A DNA stretch of 64,000 nt from Frigidibacter mobilis (GCF_001620265.1 NZ_CP012661.1:1922001-1986000); one strand, 5' to 3'. Counted from the first letter of the stretch, positions 32,698 through 42,518 are shown. Notes: generated by a model not told the origin, from the sequence alone. A program made the numbers and translations.

Positions 32698-33474
32698 TCA
32701 GCGCCCCGTGAACACCGGCGCGCGTTTTTGCAGGAAGGCGGCCACGCCCTCGCGGAAATCTTCGGTGCGCCCGCATTCCCCCTGGAGCCGCGCCTCCAGC
32801 GCCAGCTGCTGATCGAGGCTCAGGTCGGATGCGGCGCGCAGCGCCTGCTTGATGCCGCGGTAAGCCACCCCCGGCCCCGAGGCAAGCTGCGCGGCGCGGG
32901 CGCGCCAGACCGCCTCGAACTGCGGATCGGGCACCGCCTCCCAGATCATCCCCCAGTCGGCGGCCTTGCGCGCCGGCACACCTTCGGCAAACAGCATCGC
33001 CCCCATCGCCCGCGCAAAGCCAACCTGCCGCGGCAGCCAATGGGTGCCACCCGCATCCGGCATCAGCCCGATCCGGGTGAAGGCCTGCAGGAACACCGCG
33101 CTTTCCGTGGCGATCACCACATCGCAGCCAAGCGCAAGGTTGGCCCCTGCCCCGGCTGCCGCGCCGTTCACCGCGGCGATGGTCGGCACCGGGCAGCCGG
33201 TGATCGCGGCCAGCATCGGTTCGTATTCGCCCTGCAGCACGCGCTCGAAATCCAGCCCCGACAGATCGCGGGCGCCCAGCAGGTCCTGCCCCGAGCAGAA
33301 GGCCCGCCCCGCCCCCGTCAGCACGATCACCCGCGCGGTCTGCGCCAGCGTCTCGAAGGCGGTGCGGATCTCGGTCCGCATGGTGCTGTTCAGGGCGTTC
33401 ATCACCTCGGGCCGGTTCAGCGTGACAACGCCGATGCCGGCCTCTTCGGTGCAGGTTATGGTCTGGTAGTCCAT
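32698..33474 (-). CDS. Enoyl-CoA hydratase/isomerase family protein (PaaG-like)
   Basis: This is a 258-residue crotonase. Oxyanion-hole segments are GAGRAFCSGQDLLGA and NGAAAGAGANLALGCDVV. The active-site loop FTRIGLMPDAGGTHWLPR has Asp rather than Glu, as in PaaG, the isomerase of phenylacetyl-CoA epoxide. The end PVFTGR fits that group. No other paa genes are nearby, so the substrate stays open. Confidence 0.8.
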   Translation of the reverse strand: MDYQTITCTEEAGIGVVTLNRPEVMNALNSTMRTEIRTAFETLAQTARVIVLTGAGRAFCSGQDLLGARDLSGLDFERVLQGEYEPMLAAITGCPVPTIAAVNGAAAGAGANLALGCDVVIATESAVFLQAFTRIGLMPDAGGTHWLPRQVGFARAMGAMLFAEGVPARKAADWGMIWEAVPDPQFEAVWRARAAQLASGPGVAYRGIKQALRAASDLSLDQQLALEARLQGECGRTEDFREGVAAFLQKRAPVFTGR

Positions 33475-33541
33475 TGCGCGTCCTCCCTCGGGTTTGGGGC
33501 AGCTTACCCGTGCGGACGGATTGGCACAGCAGAACGGCGCG

Positions 33542-34021
33542 TCACTTGTTCAGGATTTCCTCCAGCCGGCGCTGCTCGGCCGCGTCCAGCGCCACCAGCG
33601 GCGGCTCGGCACTCGCGCGGCGGCTGCGCAGGAAGCCAAAGCCGATCCCCAGCCCCGCCAGCAGCATCACCGGCCCGGCCAGCCACAGGATCAGGTTGCC
33701 GCCGCTGGCATCGGGCTGGAACAGCACATATTCGCCATAGCGGGCGGTGATGTAGTCCAGCACCGCGCTGTCGCTGTCGCCCGCCAGCAGCCGCTCGCGC
33801 ACCAGGATGCGCAGGTCGCGCGACACCTCTGCATTCGATTCGTCGATGTTCTCCGACTGGCAGACCGGGCAGCGCAGCACCTTGGACAGCGCGCGCGCGC
33901 GCGCCTCCAGCACCGGGTCGGGCAGCACCTCGTCGGGCTGCACCGCCAGCGCGGGCGCAGGCGCCACCACCGGCAGCAGCGGCGCCAGCATCAGCGCCAG
34001 GATCAGCATCAGGCGTTTCAT
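33542..34021 (-). CDS. ccmH: Cytochrome c-type biogenesis protein CcmH
   Basis: This 159-residue periplasmic thiol protein keeps apocytochrome cysteines reduced for heme ligation. It has a signal peptide, the redox motif in VLRCPVCQSENIDESNAEVSRD, and a C-terminal membrane helix (WLAGPVMLLAGLGIGFGFL). ATG 34021 starts 5 bp after the ccmF stop, so the two genes are coupled. Other ccm genes are outside the window. Confidence 0.95.
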   Translation of the reverse strand: MKRLMLILALMLAPLLPVVAPAPALAVQPDEVLPDPVLEARARALSKVLRCPVCQSENIDESNAEVSRDLRILVRERLLAGDSDSAVLDYITARYGEYVLFQPDASGGNLILWLAGPVMLLAGLGIGFGFLRSRRASAEPPLVALDAAEQRRLEEILNK

Positions 34022-34026
34022 GTGCC

Positions 34027-36012
34027 TCACTCCGCCGGGGTGGCTTGGAGGGGCGCCGCGGTCTTGCGCGCCCCCGCGGCCACACGGTAACGCCGATCCG
34101 ACAGGCTCAGGAACCCGCCAAGCGCCATCAGCGCCGCGCCCGCCCAGATCCAGCCGGTGAAGGGTTTGATATAGGTGCGCACCGCCCAACCGCCATTGTC
34201 CTGCGCATCGCCGATCACCAGATACACGTCGCGGAACAGGCCGTTGTCGATATCGGCCTCGGTCGTCGGCATCGCCTGCACCGGGTAGACGCGCTTTTCG
34301 GGGTGCAGCACCGCCTCGACCCTGCCGCCCCGCCGCACCGTCATCGTCGCCATTGTCGAGCTGTAGTTCGGCCCCTGCAGGGCTTCGACCGCATCGAGCG
34401 TGATCTCATACCCTGCCACCTCGAAGGGCGCGCCGATCTGCGCGACGCGGATATCCTCGACCTCGTTCGCGGTCAGCATCGCAATGCCCAGCATGGTGAT
34501 GCCAAGGCCGGCATGCGCCACCGCCTTGCCCCAGTCGGCCCGCGGCAGCCGCGCCAGCCGCCCGAAGCGCGCGGCAATCCCGTTGCGCGCCTGCCCGGTC
34601 CGCGTCCACAGATCGACCGCTGCCCCCGCCACCAGCCAGGCACCAAGCGCCGCGCCGATCGGCCCCACGGCAGAGCGGCCACTGCCCATCGCATAGGCCA
34701 GCAGTCCCACCGCCACCGCCAGCAGCAGCGCACCCCGCAACGGCCGCGCCGCCTTGGCGATGCTGCCCCGCTTCCAGGGCAGCATGGCGCCCACCGGCAG
34801 CACGATGGCCAGCAGCACCATGAACGGCGTGAAGGCCATGTCGAAGAACGGCGCCCCGACCGACAGCTTGCGCCCCCAGGCCATTTCCGCCACCAGCGGC
34901 CAGATCGTGCCCACGAACACCACCAGCGCCGCGACGGCCAGCAGGATGTTGTTCACCACCAAAGCCGATTCGCGGCTGACCATCCCGAACACGCCCTTGG
35001 CCTGCATCGCTCCGGCCCGCGCCGCATAAAGCGTCAGCGCGCCGCCCAGGAACACGGCCAGGATCATCAGGATGAACACCCCCCGCTCAGGGTCGTTCGC
35101 AAAGGCGTGCACCGAAGTGATGACGCCCGAGCGCACCAGGAACGTCCCGATCAGCGAGAAGCCGAAGGCCATGATCGCCAGCAGGATCGTCCAGCTTTTC
35201 AGCGCCTCGCGCTTTTCCACCACGATGGCCGAATGCAGCAGCGCACCGGCCAGCAGCCAGGGCATGAAGCTGGCATTCTCGACCGGATCCCAGAACCAGA
35301 ACCCGCCCCAGCCAAGCTCGTAATAGGCCCACCACGAACCAAGCGCGATGCCGATGGTCAGGAACACCCAGGCCGCCAGCGTCCAGGGCCGCACCCAGCG
35401 GGCCCAGGCGGCATCCACCCGCCCCTCGATCAGCGCTGCCACCGCAAAGCTGAACGCCATGCTCAGCCCGACATAGCCGAGGTAGAGGAAGGGCGGATGG
35501 AAGGCGAGCCCCGGATCCTGCAACAGCGGGTTCAGGTCCTTGCCGTTGAACGGCGGCAGCGCCAGCCGCGCGAAGGGGTTCGAGGTGAACAGGATGAAGG
35601 CGAGGAACGCCACCCCGATCATCCCCTGCACCGCCAGAACCCGCGCCCTGAGCCGCGGCGGCAACTGCCCGCCGAACCAGCCCGCCGAGGCCCCGAACAG
35701 CGCCAGGATCAGCACCCAGAGCAGCATCGAGCCCTCATGATTGCCCCAGACGCCCGACACCTTGTAGAGCATCGGCTTGTCGGTATGCGAGTTCGCCCAG
35801 ACCACCTGCAGCGAGAAATCCGAGGTGACGAAGGCCTGGGTCAGCGCCGCAAAGGAAAACGCGATCAGGAAGAATTGCGCACTCGCCGCCGGCGCGGCCA
35901 GCGCCATCCAGCCGCCCCAGCCCTTCTGCGCCCCGACCAGAGGCACGCTCGCCTGCAAGATCGCCACGGCGAAGGCCAGCACAAGGGCGAAATGGCCCAG
36001 TTCGGTGATCAT
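34027..36012 (-). CDS. ccmF: Heme lyase subunit CcmF
   Basis: This 661-residue multi-spanning protein attaches heme to apocytochrome c in the periplasm. The heme-handling tryptophan-rich motif is WGGFWFWDPVENASFMPW. Conserved histidines and GSWWAYYELGWGG are also present. About 14 membrane helices are seen. It precedes ccmH in one operon. Confidence 0.97.
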   Translation of the reverse strand: MITELGHFALVLAFAVAILQASVPLVGAQKGWGGWMALAAPAASAQFFLIAFSFAALTQAFVTSDFSLQVVWANSHTDKPMLYKVSGVWGNHEGSMLLWVLILALFGASAGWFGGQLPPRLRARVLAVQGMIGVAFLAFILFTSNPFARLALPPFNGKDLNPLLQDPGLAFHPPFLYLGYVGLSMAFSFAVAALIEGRVDAAWARWVRPWTLAAWVFLTIGIALGSWWAYYELGWGGFWFWDPVENASFMPWLLAGALLHSAIVVEKREALKSWTILLAIMAFGFSLIGTFLVRSGVITSVHAFANDPERGVFILMILAVFLGGALTLYAARAGAMQAKGVFGMVSRESALVVNNILLAVAALVVFVGTIWPLVAEMAWGRKLSVGAPFFDMAFTPFMVLLAIVLPVGAMLPWKRGSIAKAARPLRGALLLAVAVGLLAYAMGSGRSAVGPIGAALGAWLVAGAAVDLWTRTGQARNGIAARFGRLARLPRADWGKAVAHAGLGITMLGIAMLTANEVEDIRVAQIGAPFEVAGYEITLDAVEALQGPNYSSTMATMTVRRGGRVEAVLHPEKRVYPVQAMPTTEADIDNGLFRDVYLVIGDAQDNGGWAVRTYIKPFTGWIWAGAALMALGGFLSLSDRRYRVAAGARKTAAPLQATPAE

Positions 36013-36135
36013 GCGGGGAACCTCCTCAGGTCTGCAGAGCCTCGATCATAGGCCCTGCCGCCGCCGGGGCCAAGGAGGATGCGCGCTCGTGTCGCGTGGG
36101 GGGCAGAGCGCGGGGCGTAGGCAGAGCGCGCGGGC

Positions 36136-36732
36136 CTACCCTCGCCCGCGGATCATGGCCTGCTCCCTCTCCGCAGAAGCAAAACCTGCATTGCTGCCGT
36201 GATCCCGGTCCAGTTTGCGCAGGAAGCGAACGAGGTTCGGTTCCACCCGGTCAAGAGGCAGGGCCTCACGGTGAAACCAGCGAACCTCGTGAAACTCTGA
36301 ACGGTCAACAGTCAGCGGCCGATCCCGGCATCCCTTCAGCACGAACCAGAGCGATACATCGACATGACCGGCCGTCAGTCCGACGGTCTCTGTCACGCTC
36401 AGGAAAATCGGGGAGGGGACCAGAAAATCGGCAGGGATGCCAAGCTCTTCCTGGATCTCGCGCATGACCGTCTGCCTCGGGGTTTCTCCCGCTTCCACAT
36501 GCCCGCCCGGAGGCAGCCACAGCTTCGCGTTGATATGGTCGACCAGAAGAATCCAGTCCCCGTCGATCACGGCAAAGTACGAGACAAGATGGCGTGGCGG
36601 CGTGGCTGGTTTTCTGCGCCGGATCAGCTCGGCGCCGCTGTCGATCCAGTCGATGGAGCTGCGGATCTGTCGCTCCTCGATCGCGTCGAGGGGGGCAATC
36701 GACTGGAGTTCGGCCCGAATCCCGTTGCGCAT
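36136..36732 (-). CDS. NUDIX hydrolase
   Basis: This 198-residue protein carries a complete Nudix box, GHVEAGETPRQTVMREIQEE followed by LG, near residue 75. It hydrolyses some nucleoside diphosphate derivative; the substrate is unknown. The gene is a single unit between ccmF and the FliM-like gene. Its codon choice looks somewhat less GC-biased than its neighbours, hinting at transfer. Confidence 0.88.
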   Translation of the reverse strand: MRNGIRAELQSIAPLDAIEERQIRSSIDWIDSGAELIRRRKPATPPRHLVSYFAVIDGDWILLVDHINAKLWLPPGGHVEAGETPRQTVMREIQEELGIPADFLVPSPIFLSVTETVGLTAGHVDVSLWFVLKGCRDRPLTVDRSEFHEVRWFHREALPLDRVEPNLVRFLRKLDRDHGSNAGFASAEREQAMIRGRG

Positions 36733-36852
36733 TGCATGACCCCCTGCTGCGTCCGTGTTCCCTCTACGTTCACCATGCGCAGTCTTGGGTCAACCCCTGC
36801 CCGGATTGCGCCGGCTCTTGCCACCGGCAGCGCGAGCCAGACGTTCAGCCCC

Positions 36853-38037
36853 CTACATCCCCCCGATCCGCAATGCCGGCAGTTCCCCGGGCTCGTCCTC
36901 CCCGGGCGCGTCAAGTCCGAAGCCGCCCATCTCCATCGGTGCCAGGTCTGCCATCCCCATCGGCGCCATGTCCGCCATCGGCATCATTGGCATCGCGGCC
37001 TCCCCCCCTTCAGCCGGATCGTCCCAGCCAGAGCCGCCACCGCCCCAGCCCATCGCCTCGGCCGGGGCCGCGGCCTGCCCGAAGCCGCCCGGGGCACGCG
37101 CCTGCCCTTCCTCGCCCTCCTCCACCAGCCGCACGGCGCGAAAGCCGCGGTGCTGGCCCAGGCGGGCGCGGGCCAGCAGGCGCCCGCCGGGGCCCTCGAT
37201 CCGCAGCTGTTCCAGCGTGTCTTCCGCCAGCGGCAGGGTCGCGCCGGGGCGCAGCGCGAGGATGGCGCCGATCGGCAGCGACAGGCGCGCAAGCACGGCC
37301 TCCAGCTGTCCGGATGCGGCCATCACCGCCTGTTCCATCCGTGCCGGCCAGCCCGAGGGGGGCGTCCCGGATGGCGGGAGCGCGCCCTGCAGCCCGCCCA
37401 TCTCTGCCACCTCGGTCAGCCTGCCGCGCCCCTCGGCCGGCAGTGCCAGCAGCACCCCGCCCTCGCGCGCGGCGCTGCCCGTGCCCAGGTCCAGCACCAG
37501 GCGGAACACCCGATAGCCGGTATCTTCCAGGATCAGCGGCAGCGGGCGTGGGTCATCGAGGAACGAGCCATAACGGAAGCCCCCCGCCCAGACCAGCGCC
37601 GGATCACCCACCAGCGCCGCCTCGAAACTGGCCAGCGCGGCGTCGATGAAATCGGCCGAGATCGCAGCATCGGTGCGGGTTGGGCGGCGGGCGGCGGCGG
37701 GGTTGGCACCGGCCGTGCCAACCGACAGCCGGCCCATCATCCGCATCTCCAGCAGCGCCACCAGCATCGGCGGCGACAGCACCATCAGCCCCTGCGCCTC
37801 GGCCGGGCCGTCCAGCAGCGCCAGCAGCGCCCGGTCCTCCAGCGCCTCTGGCAGGTCGGCCAGCGTCATCCGGCTTTCGGTGATCGAGACCACGCGCAGC
37901 GGCAGTTCCAGCAGTTCCTGCGCGGCGCGGGCGAAGCCCTGGCCAAGCGCCTTTTCGGGCGTCATCGGCGAGACGGCATGCGCGCGCCGCCCCGCCCCGG
38001 CCTTGCGGCGCATCACCGTCTGCGTCCCTGCCGTCAT
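36853..38037 (-). CDS. FliM/FliN-family flagellar motor switch-like protein
   Basis: This is a 394-residue protein. The middle resembles FliM (residues about 25-240). A SpoA-type domain follows (LEAVLARLSLPIGAILAL to GQHRGFRAVRL), the fold that builds the flagellar C-ring. The tail is unusual: Gly-rich, then a Met/Pro repeat (MPMMPMADMAPMGMADLAP). It stands alone without other flagellar genes, as is often seen in Rhodobacteraceae. ATG 38037 was used; an ATG nine codons in is possible. Confidence 0.8.
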   Translation of the reverse strand: MTAGTQTVMRRKAGAGRRAHAVSPMTPEKALGQGFARAAQELLELPLRVVSITESRMTLADLPEALEDRALLALLDGPAEAQGLMVLSPPMLVALLEMRMMGRLSVGTAGANPAAARRPTRTDAAISADFIDAALASFEAALVGDPALVWAGGFRYGSFLDDPRPLPLILEDTGYRVFRLVLDLGTGSAAREGGVLLALPAEGRGRLTEVAEMGGLQGALPPSGTPPSGWPARMEQAVMAASGQLEAVLARLSLPIGAILALRPGATLPLAEDTLEQLRIEGPGGRLLARARLGQHRGFRAVRLVEEGEEGQARAPGGFGQAAAPAEAMGWGGGGSGWDDPAEGGEAAMPMMPMADMAPMGMADLAPMEMGGFGLDAPGEDEPGELPALRIGGM

Positions 38038-38133
38038 ATCCCTGCGGTTCCTGCCAATCCCTCCACGCCGGCTGCGCGGGCCGTGGCGCCGATCTGTGGC
38101 AGATCAACGTTACCACCGGGTTAGCAGGGCCGC

Positions 38134-40824
38134 TCAGGCCGCCTCGCGCTGCCGCCGCACCGGCAAGGCCACGCGGAACGCCGCGCCGCCCTGCCCCGGC
38201 ACATAGGTGATGGTGCCGCCCAGGTTGGCCATGATCTCGCGGCAGATCGCCAGCCCCAGCCCGGCGCCGCCGGCGCGGGTGGTGTCGGTCAGCCGCGCGA
38301 ATTTCTCGAAGACCAGCGATTGCGAGCCTGCGGGAATGCCGCTGCCATTGTCGACGAAATCCACCTCCACCCGTGCCCCCCGCCGCCGCACGCGGATCGT
38401 CAGTTCCGGCCGCGCGGCATCGCAGTACTTGCGGGCGTTGGAGATGAGGTTGATGAACACCTGCACCAGCCGGTCGGTATCGGTGAAGATCGGCATATGC
38501 TCGCTCGGCAGGTCGCGGTGGATGACAAAGCGCCGCTCAGCCCGGGTCTGCCCCGCCGCCTGCAGCGCCCGGTCGATCAGGTCATGCAGGTTCGCCACCT
38601 GCACGTTGAGCTGCACCCGGCCATTCTCCAGCACCGACAGGTCCAAGAGGTCATCGAGCAGCCGGGTCAGGCGGATGGTCTCGTCATGGATGATCTCGGA
38701 ATACCGCGCCTGGTCCGGCCCCTCCAGCCCGCCCTCCATCAGGATCTCCGAGAACGCCCGGATCGAGGTCATCGGCGTGCGCAGCTCGTGGCTGATCTGG
38801 CTCAGGAACGCATCCTTCTGCACCGACAGCGCCTGCAGTTTCTCATTCGCCTCCGACAGGGCGCGGGCGGTGCGGGCCAGCTCCTCGGATTTCGCCTCCA
38901 GCTGGCTGGAATATTCCATGATCTGCTGCGCCTCGCTGGCAACCGCCATCAGGTCCTGCACCGATACCGCCGCCCCCGCGGCAAACTGCGCGATCATCGC
39001 ATGGGCGGTGGCAGCGCCGACGGACCCGGCCAGCCGGCGCTCCAGCGCCGCAAAGAACTCGGGCGTGGTATCGGGCAGGAATCCCGCCTTGCCCTGGGCC
39101 GCGGCCTGCGCCTGGAAGAAGCCCTGCGCCTCATCCGCGCCCAGGATCCCCTGCGCCATCGCCAGCAGGTCCTCGGCCTCGGCCCCGCCGCGCGACCAGC
39201 CCCGCGTCGGCCCGCTATGGTCGAAGACATTGACGAAAGCCACGCCCTGCAACCGTTCCATCGGGCCCGGGAAGGTCAGCAGCGACACCCCGCAGAACAG
39301 CGCCGTGTTCAGCGACAGCGACCAGAACAGCGCGTGCAGCAAGGGGTCGATCCCGGAGATCCCGAACAGCGCCTGCGGGCGCAGCCAGCCGATCCCCAGC
39401 GGGCCCTGCAGCATCAGCTCGGCCCCGAACAGCCCGCCGCCCCCGAACGAGGGCAGGAACAGCGCATAGAGCCAGATCGCAAAGCCGGTCAGCAGCCCCG
39501 CCGCCGCCCCGGCCCGCGTCGCCCCGCGCCAGAACAGCCCGCCCAGCATCGCCGGAAGGATCTGCGCCACGCCGACAAAGCTGATGAGGCCGATGGCCGC
39601 CAGCGCCGAAGACCCGCCCGACAGCGCAAAATAACCATAGCCAAGCCCCAGCACCCCGGCGATCGACAGCCGCCGCGCATTGAGCACCAGCGCGCGCACA
39701 TCCCCCGCCCCCCGCGCGCCGCCGCTGCGAAAGCGCAGCCACAGCGGCATCACCACATGGTTCGACACCATCGTCGCCAGCGCGATGGCCTCGACGATCA
39801 CCATCGAGGTGGCCGACGAGAACCCGCCCAGGAAGGCCAGCATCGCCAGCCCGCCCTGATCGAAGGCCAAGGGCAGCGTCAGCACGAACAGGTCGGGGTT
39901 CGATCCCTCGGGCAGCACCGCCAGCCCCACCACGGCAATCGGCACCACGAACAGGCTCATGGCGAACAGGTAGAGCGGGAAGGCCCAGCTTGCGGTGGCC
40001 ATGTGCCGCTCGTCCGCGTTCTCGACCACCATCACCTGGAACATCCGCGGCAGCGTCAGGATCGCGGCGCCCGCCAGGAAGGTCAGCCCCGCCCACCGGC
40101 CCGGCTGCATCTCCCAATCGGCGATCTTCGACGCCTCGATCCGCCCGAGGATATCCGCCGGCCCGCCCGCCACCACCCAGACGGTGAATACCCCCACCGC
40201 CAGCAGGGCAATCAGCTTCACCACCGCCTCCAGCGCAATCGCCGTCACCACGCCGTTATGCCGTTCATTGGCATCGAGGTTGCGGGTGCCGAACAGGATG
40301 GTGAACAGCGTCAGCCCAGCCGCCACCCACAGCGCGGTGGAATTGCTGTCGCGCAGCGCCCAGCCTTCGGGCACCGGCCCCGCGAACACGTTGAAAGACA
40401 GCGTCACCGATTGCAGCTGCAGCGCGATATAGGGCGTCGCCGCCACCACGCAGATCAGCGTGACGATCACCCCCAGCAGGTTGGACTTGCCGAAGCGCGA
40501 CGAGATCAGGTCGGCAATCGAGGTCACGCGCTGCGTGCGCCCGATCCGTACCAGCTTGCGCAGCACCCACCACCAGCCGATCAGCACCAGCGTCGGGCCC
40601 AGATAGATCGTCACGAATTCCAGACCCGAGCGCGCCGCATAGCCAACCGCGCCGTAAAACGTCCAGGCCGTGCAGTAGATCGACAGCGACAGCGTGTAGA
40701 CCAGCGGCGAGCGCAGCCATTTCACCCGCCCGCGCTGCGCCTGCCGTTCGGCCCAGAAGGCGACAAGGAACAGCAAGATCACATAGAGCAGGCAGGCCGC
40801 CACCAGCAGGTTGAAGGGCACCAT
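38134..40824 (-). CDS. Hybrid sodium:solute symporter-like sensor histidine kinase
   Basis: This is an 896-residue protein. The N-terminal two thirds hold 12-13 membrane helices of the PutP/SSS transporter fold (SIADLISSRFGKSNLLGVIV). A coiled linker and a HisKA domain with phospho-His in SHELRTPMTSIRAF follow, then an ATPase domain (NARKYCDAA, DNGSGIPAGSQSLVFEKFAR, GGAGLGLAICREI). CbrA is a known relative. It probably senses or carries a nutrient and phosphorylates the nearby receiver. The start shares a base with the stop of the upstream 98-aa gene. Confidence 0.92.
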   Translation of the reverse strand: MVPFNLLVAACLLYVILLFLVAFWAERQAQRGRVKWLRSPLVYTLSLSIYCTAWTFYGAVGYAARSGLEFVTIYLGPTLVLIGWWWVLRKLVRIGRTQRVTSIADLISSRFGKSNLLGVIVTLICVVAATPYIALQLQSVTLSFNVFAGPVPEGWALRDSNSTALWVAAGLTLFTILFGTRNLDANERHNGVVTAIALEAVVKLIALLAVGVFTVWVVAGGPADILGRIEASKIADWEMQPGRWAGLTFLAGAAILTLPRMFQVMVVENADERHMATASWAFPLYLFAMSLFVVPIAVVGLAVLPEGSNPDLFVLTLPLAFDQGGLAMLAFLGGFSSATSMVIVEAIALATMVSNHVVMPLWLRFRSGGARGAGDVRALVLNARRLSIAGVLGLGYGYFALSGGSSALAAIGLISFVGVAQILPAMLGGLFWRGATRAGAAAGLLTGFAIWLYALFLPSFGGGGLFGAELMLQGPLGIGWLRPQALFGISGIDPLLHALFWSLSLNTALFCGVSLLTFPGPMERLQGVAFVNVFDHSGPTRGWSRGGAEAEDLLAMAQGILGADEAQGFFQAQAAAQGKAGFLPDTTPEFFAALERRLAGSVGAATAHAMIAQFAAGAAVSVQDLMAVASEAQQIMEYSSQLEAKSEELARTARALSEANEKLQALSVQKDAFLSQISHELRTPMTSIRAFSEILMEGGLEGPDQARYSEIIHDETIRLTRLLDDLLDLSVLENGRVQLNVQVANLHDLIDRALQAAGQTRAERRFVIHRDLPSEHMPIFTDTDRLVQVFINLISNARKYCDAARPELTIRVRRRGARVEVDFVDNGSGIPAGSQSLVFEKFARLTDTTRAGGAGLGLAICREIMANLGGTITYVPGQGGAAFRVALPVRRQREAA

Positions 40825-41120
40825 CAGCGCCGCTCCGCGCCGGGGATGCGCTGGTCGGGAGTCTCGCCGGCCTCATCCTCCAGCGCCGGGGCCAGCCGGC
40901 GGGCCAGCACCGCGGCGGCGGCGATCAGCAGCGCCCAGACGGTGAAGAGATAGACCACGCCCGAGGCGGTCTCGCCGCCGGGGGTTTCCGCCGGGCGCCA
41001 CAGGATCGGCAGCGCCACCAGGAAGCCGCCCACCACCGGCAACATCCGCGCCGCGTCCATCACCCGCCGCCGCCGGTAGCTGCGGCGGGCCAGGAACAGC
41101 GGCGTGCTGCGCGCGGGCAT
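40824..41120 (-). CDS. Small two-helix membrane protein
   Basis: This is a 98-residue protein with two hydrophobic helices (MLPVVGGFLVALPILW and VVYLFTVWALLIAAAAVLA) and a charged C-terminus. It sits between the receiver and the symporter-kinase genes, 5 bp after the former and overlapping the latter by one base, so it belongs to that signalling operon. It is probably an accessory subunit of the symporter-like part. I do not recognise a named family. Confidence 0.75.
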   Translation of the reverse strand: MPARSTPLFLARRSYRRRRVMDAARMLPVVGGFLVALPILWRPAETPGGETASGVVYLFTVWALLIAAAAVLARRLAPALEDEAGETPDQRIPGAERR

Positions 41121-41125
41121 CGGGA

Positions 41126-41494
41126 TTACAGCCCCGCCAGCGCGCGTACCGTCGCCAGCACCTCGGCATTGGCGAAGGGCTTGCTCAGGAAACGGTCGGC
41201 CCCTGCCTGTTCGGCGGCATCGCGGGCGCGGCCCTGGCCCTTGGCCGTCAGCATCAGCACCGGCAGCGCGTGCAGCCCGGGATCGGCGCGAAGATCGGCC
41301 AGGATGTCGAAGCCCGAGCGTCCCGGCAGCATCACGTCCAGCACCAGCACATCGGGCAGGCTGGCGCGGATCGCGCTCAGCGCCGTCTCGCCGTCGGAAT
41401 GGGTCGCCACCGCCCAGCCATCGCGCGCCAGGATGAACCGGATCGCCTCGATGATGTTCGGCTCGTCCTCAATCAGCAGCACGCGTTTTTCCAT
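41126..41494 (-). CDS. Single-domain response regulator
   Basis: This is a 122-residue receiver with no output domain. The acidic pair is in LIEDEPNII, the phospho-Asp in LVLDVMLPGRSG, and the Thr and Lys in MLTAKG and FLSKPF. ATG 41494 has GGGAG at good spacing; the longer frame to 41566 lacks one. It is the likely partner of the kinase two genes downstream and must act through protein contact. Confidence 0.92.
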   Translation of the reverse strand: MEKRVLLIEDEPNIIEAIRFILARDGWAVATHSDGETALSAIRASLPDVLVLDVMLPGRSGFDILADLRADPGLHALPVLMLTAKGQGRARDAAEQAGADRFLSKPFANAEVLATVRALAGL

Positions 41495-41610
41495 GAATGC
41501 AGGCTCCCCCTCCCGCAGGTGACGCTTGGCCGGTTGCCGCCAGTCCCGTTCGTCCCCCGGCGACAACTATCGCGCGAAACCGCCGCCGGTGTCAAAAGCA
41601 ACGATAGCGC

Positions 41611-42261
41611 TCAGGGCGCCAGCAGCCGTCCGAACAGCGTGTCCAGAAACCTCCCCGCCTCGGGGAACGGGTCCGCGCCCTCTGGCCCCAGCACCGCGCG
41701 AACCTGCATGTCGAAATCGGCGTAGTGCTGGGTCAGCGCCCAGATCGAGAAGATCAGGTGATAGGGATGCACCGGGGCGATCTTTCCGGCCGCCTGCCAG
41801 CCGCGGATCACTTCGGCCTTCTCGTCGACCAGATCCTTCAGTTCGCCCTCGATGGCCGCCCGCATCCGCGGCGCGCCCTGCAGGATCTCGTTGGCGAAGA
41901 GCCGGCTTTCGCGCGGATAATCCCGTGCCATCTGCAGCTTGCGCCGGACATAGGCCATGATCTCGGCCTCGGGCTCGCCCTCCGGGTCCATCTCGCGCAG
42001 CGGGTCGAGCCAGGTGTCCATCAGCCCCGACAGCAGCTCGACATGGATCGCTTCCTTGGAGGCGAAATAATAGAGCAGGTTGGGCTTGGACAGCCCCGCC
42101 ACCTCGGCGATCTGGTCCAGCGTTGCGCCGCGGAAGCCCTGCGCCGAGAACACCTCCAGCGCGGCATCGAGGATCGCCTGGGTATTGCGGCGCTGGATGC
42201 GGGTGCGCGGGCGCGCCTCCTCGTCCTGTGCCGGGTCCGGCTGTGCTGCGGCCTCGTCCAA
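41611..42261 (-). CDS. rutR: TetR-family regulator RutR (pyrimidine-responsive)
   Basis: This is a 216-residue regulator. The TetR helix-turn-helix is FRGATLDQIAEVAGLSKPNL followed by LYYFASKEAIH, and the YcdC-type C-terminal ligand domain follows. RutR binds uracil or thymine and leaves DNA. TTG 42261 was chosen because GGAGGGAG lies 7 nt upstream, which gives the family length. The open frame to 42462 is probably leader. The intergenic region holds a RutR-type palindrome. Confidence 0.85.
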   Translation of the reverse strand: MDEAAAQPDPAQDEEARPRTRIQRRNTQAILDAALEVFSAQGFRGATLDQIAEVAGLSKPNLLYYFASKEAIHVELLSGLMDTWLDPLREMDPEGEPEAEIMAYVRRKLQMARDYPRESRLFANEILQGAPRMRAAIEGELKDLVDEKAEVIRGWQAAGKIAPVHPYHLIFSIWALTQHYADFDMQVRAVLGPEGADPFPEAGRFLDTLFGRLLAP

Positions 42262-42446
42262 ATCCGTCTCCCTCCGGGCAATCGCGCTGCGGCCTCCCGC
42301 CGCCCGGCCTTTCGCCCGCGCTTTTGTGCGCCGCCGTTTAGGACAGGCCTTGACAGGGTGCAATGGCAGGTTTTCCCTCAGCCCTGCGGGCCGGGCGCCT
42401 GTCAGGCCCTGTTCTTGACGCGCCCCGCCCCTCTGATAGCCTGACC

Positions 42447-42462
42447 TTGACCAAAGGGTCAA
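42447..42462. promoter_or_regulatory. RutR-type operator between rutR and the aminotransferase gene
   Basis: TTGACCAAAGGGTCAA is an inverted repeat that differs by one base from the E. coli RutR consensus TTGACCA-N2-TGGTCAA. It sits 57 bp before the aminotransferase ATG and about 190 bp before rutR, so it could control both. Confidence 0.72.
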
Positions 42463-42518
42463 AGATTTCTGCCAACATCGGCCCCGGGCGCCAAGCCGCC
42501 GGCGCCAAGGAGAGCCTC

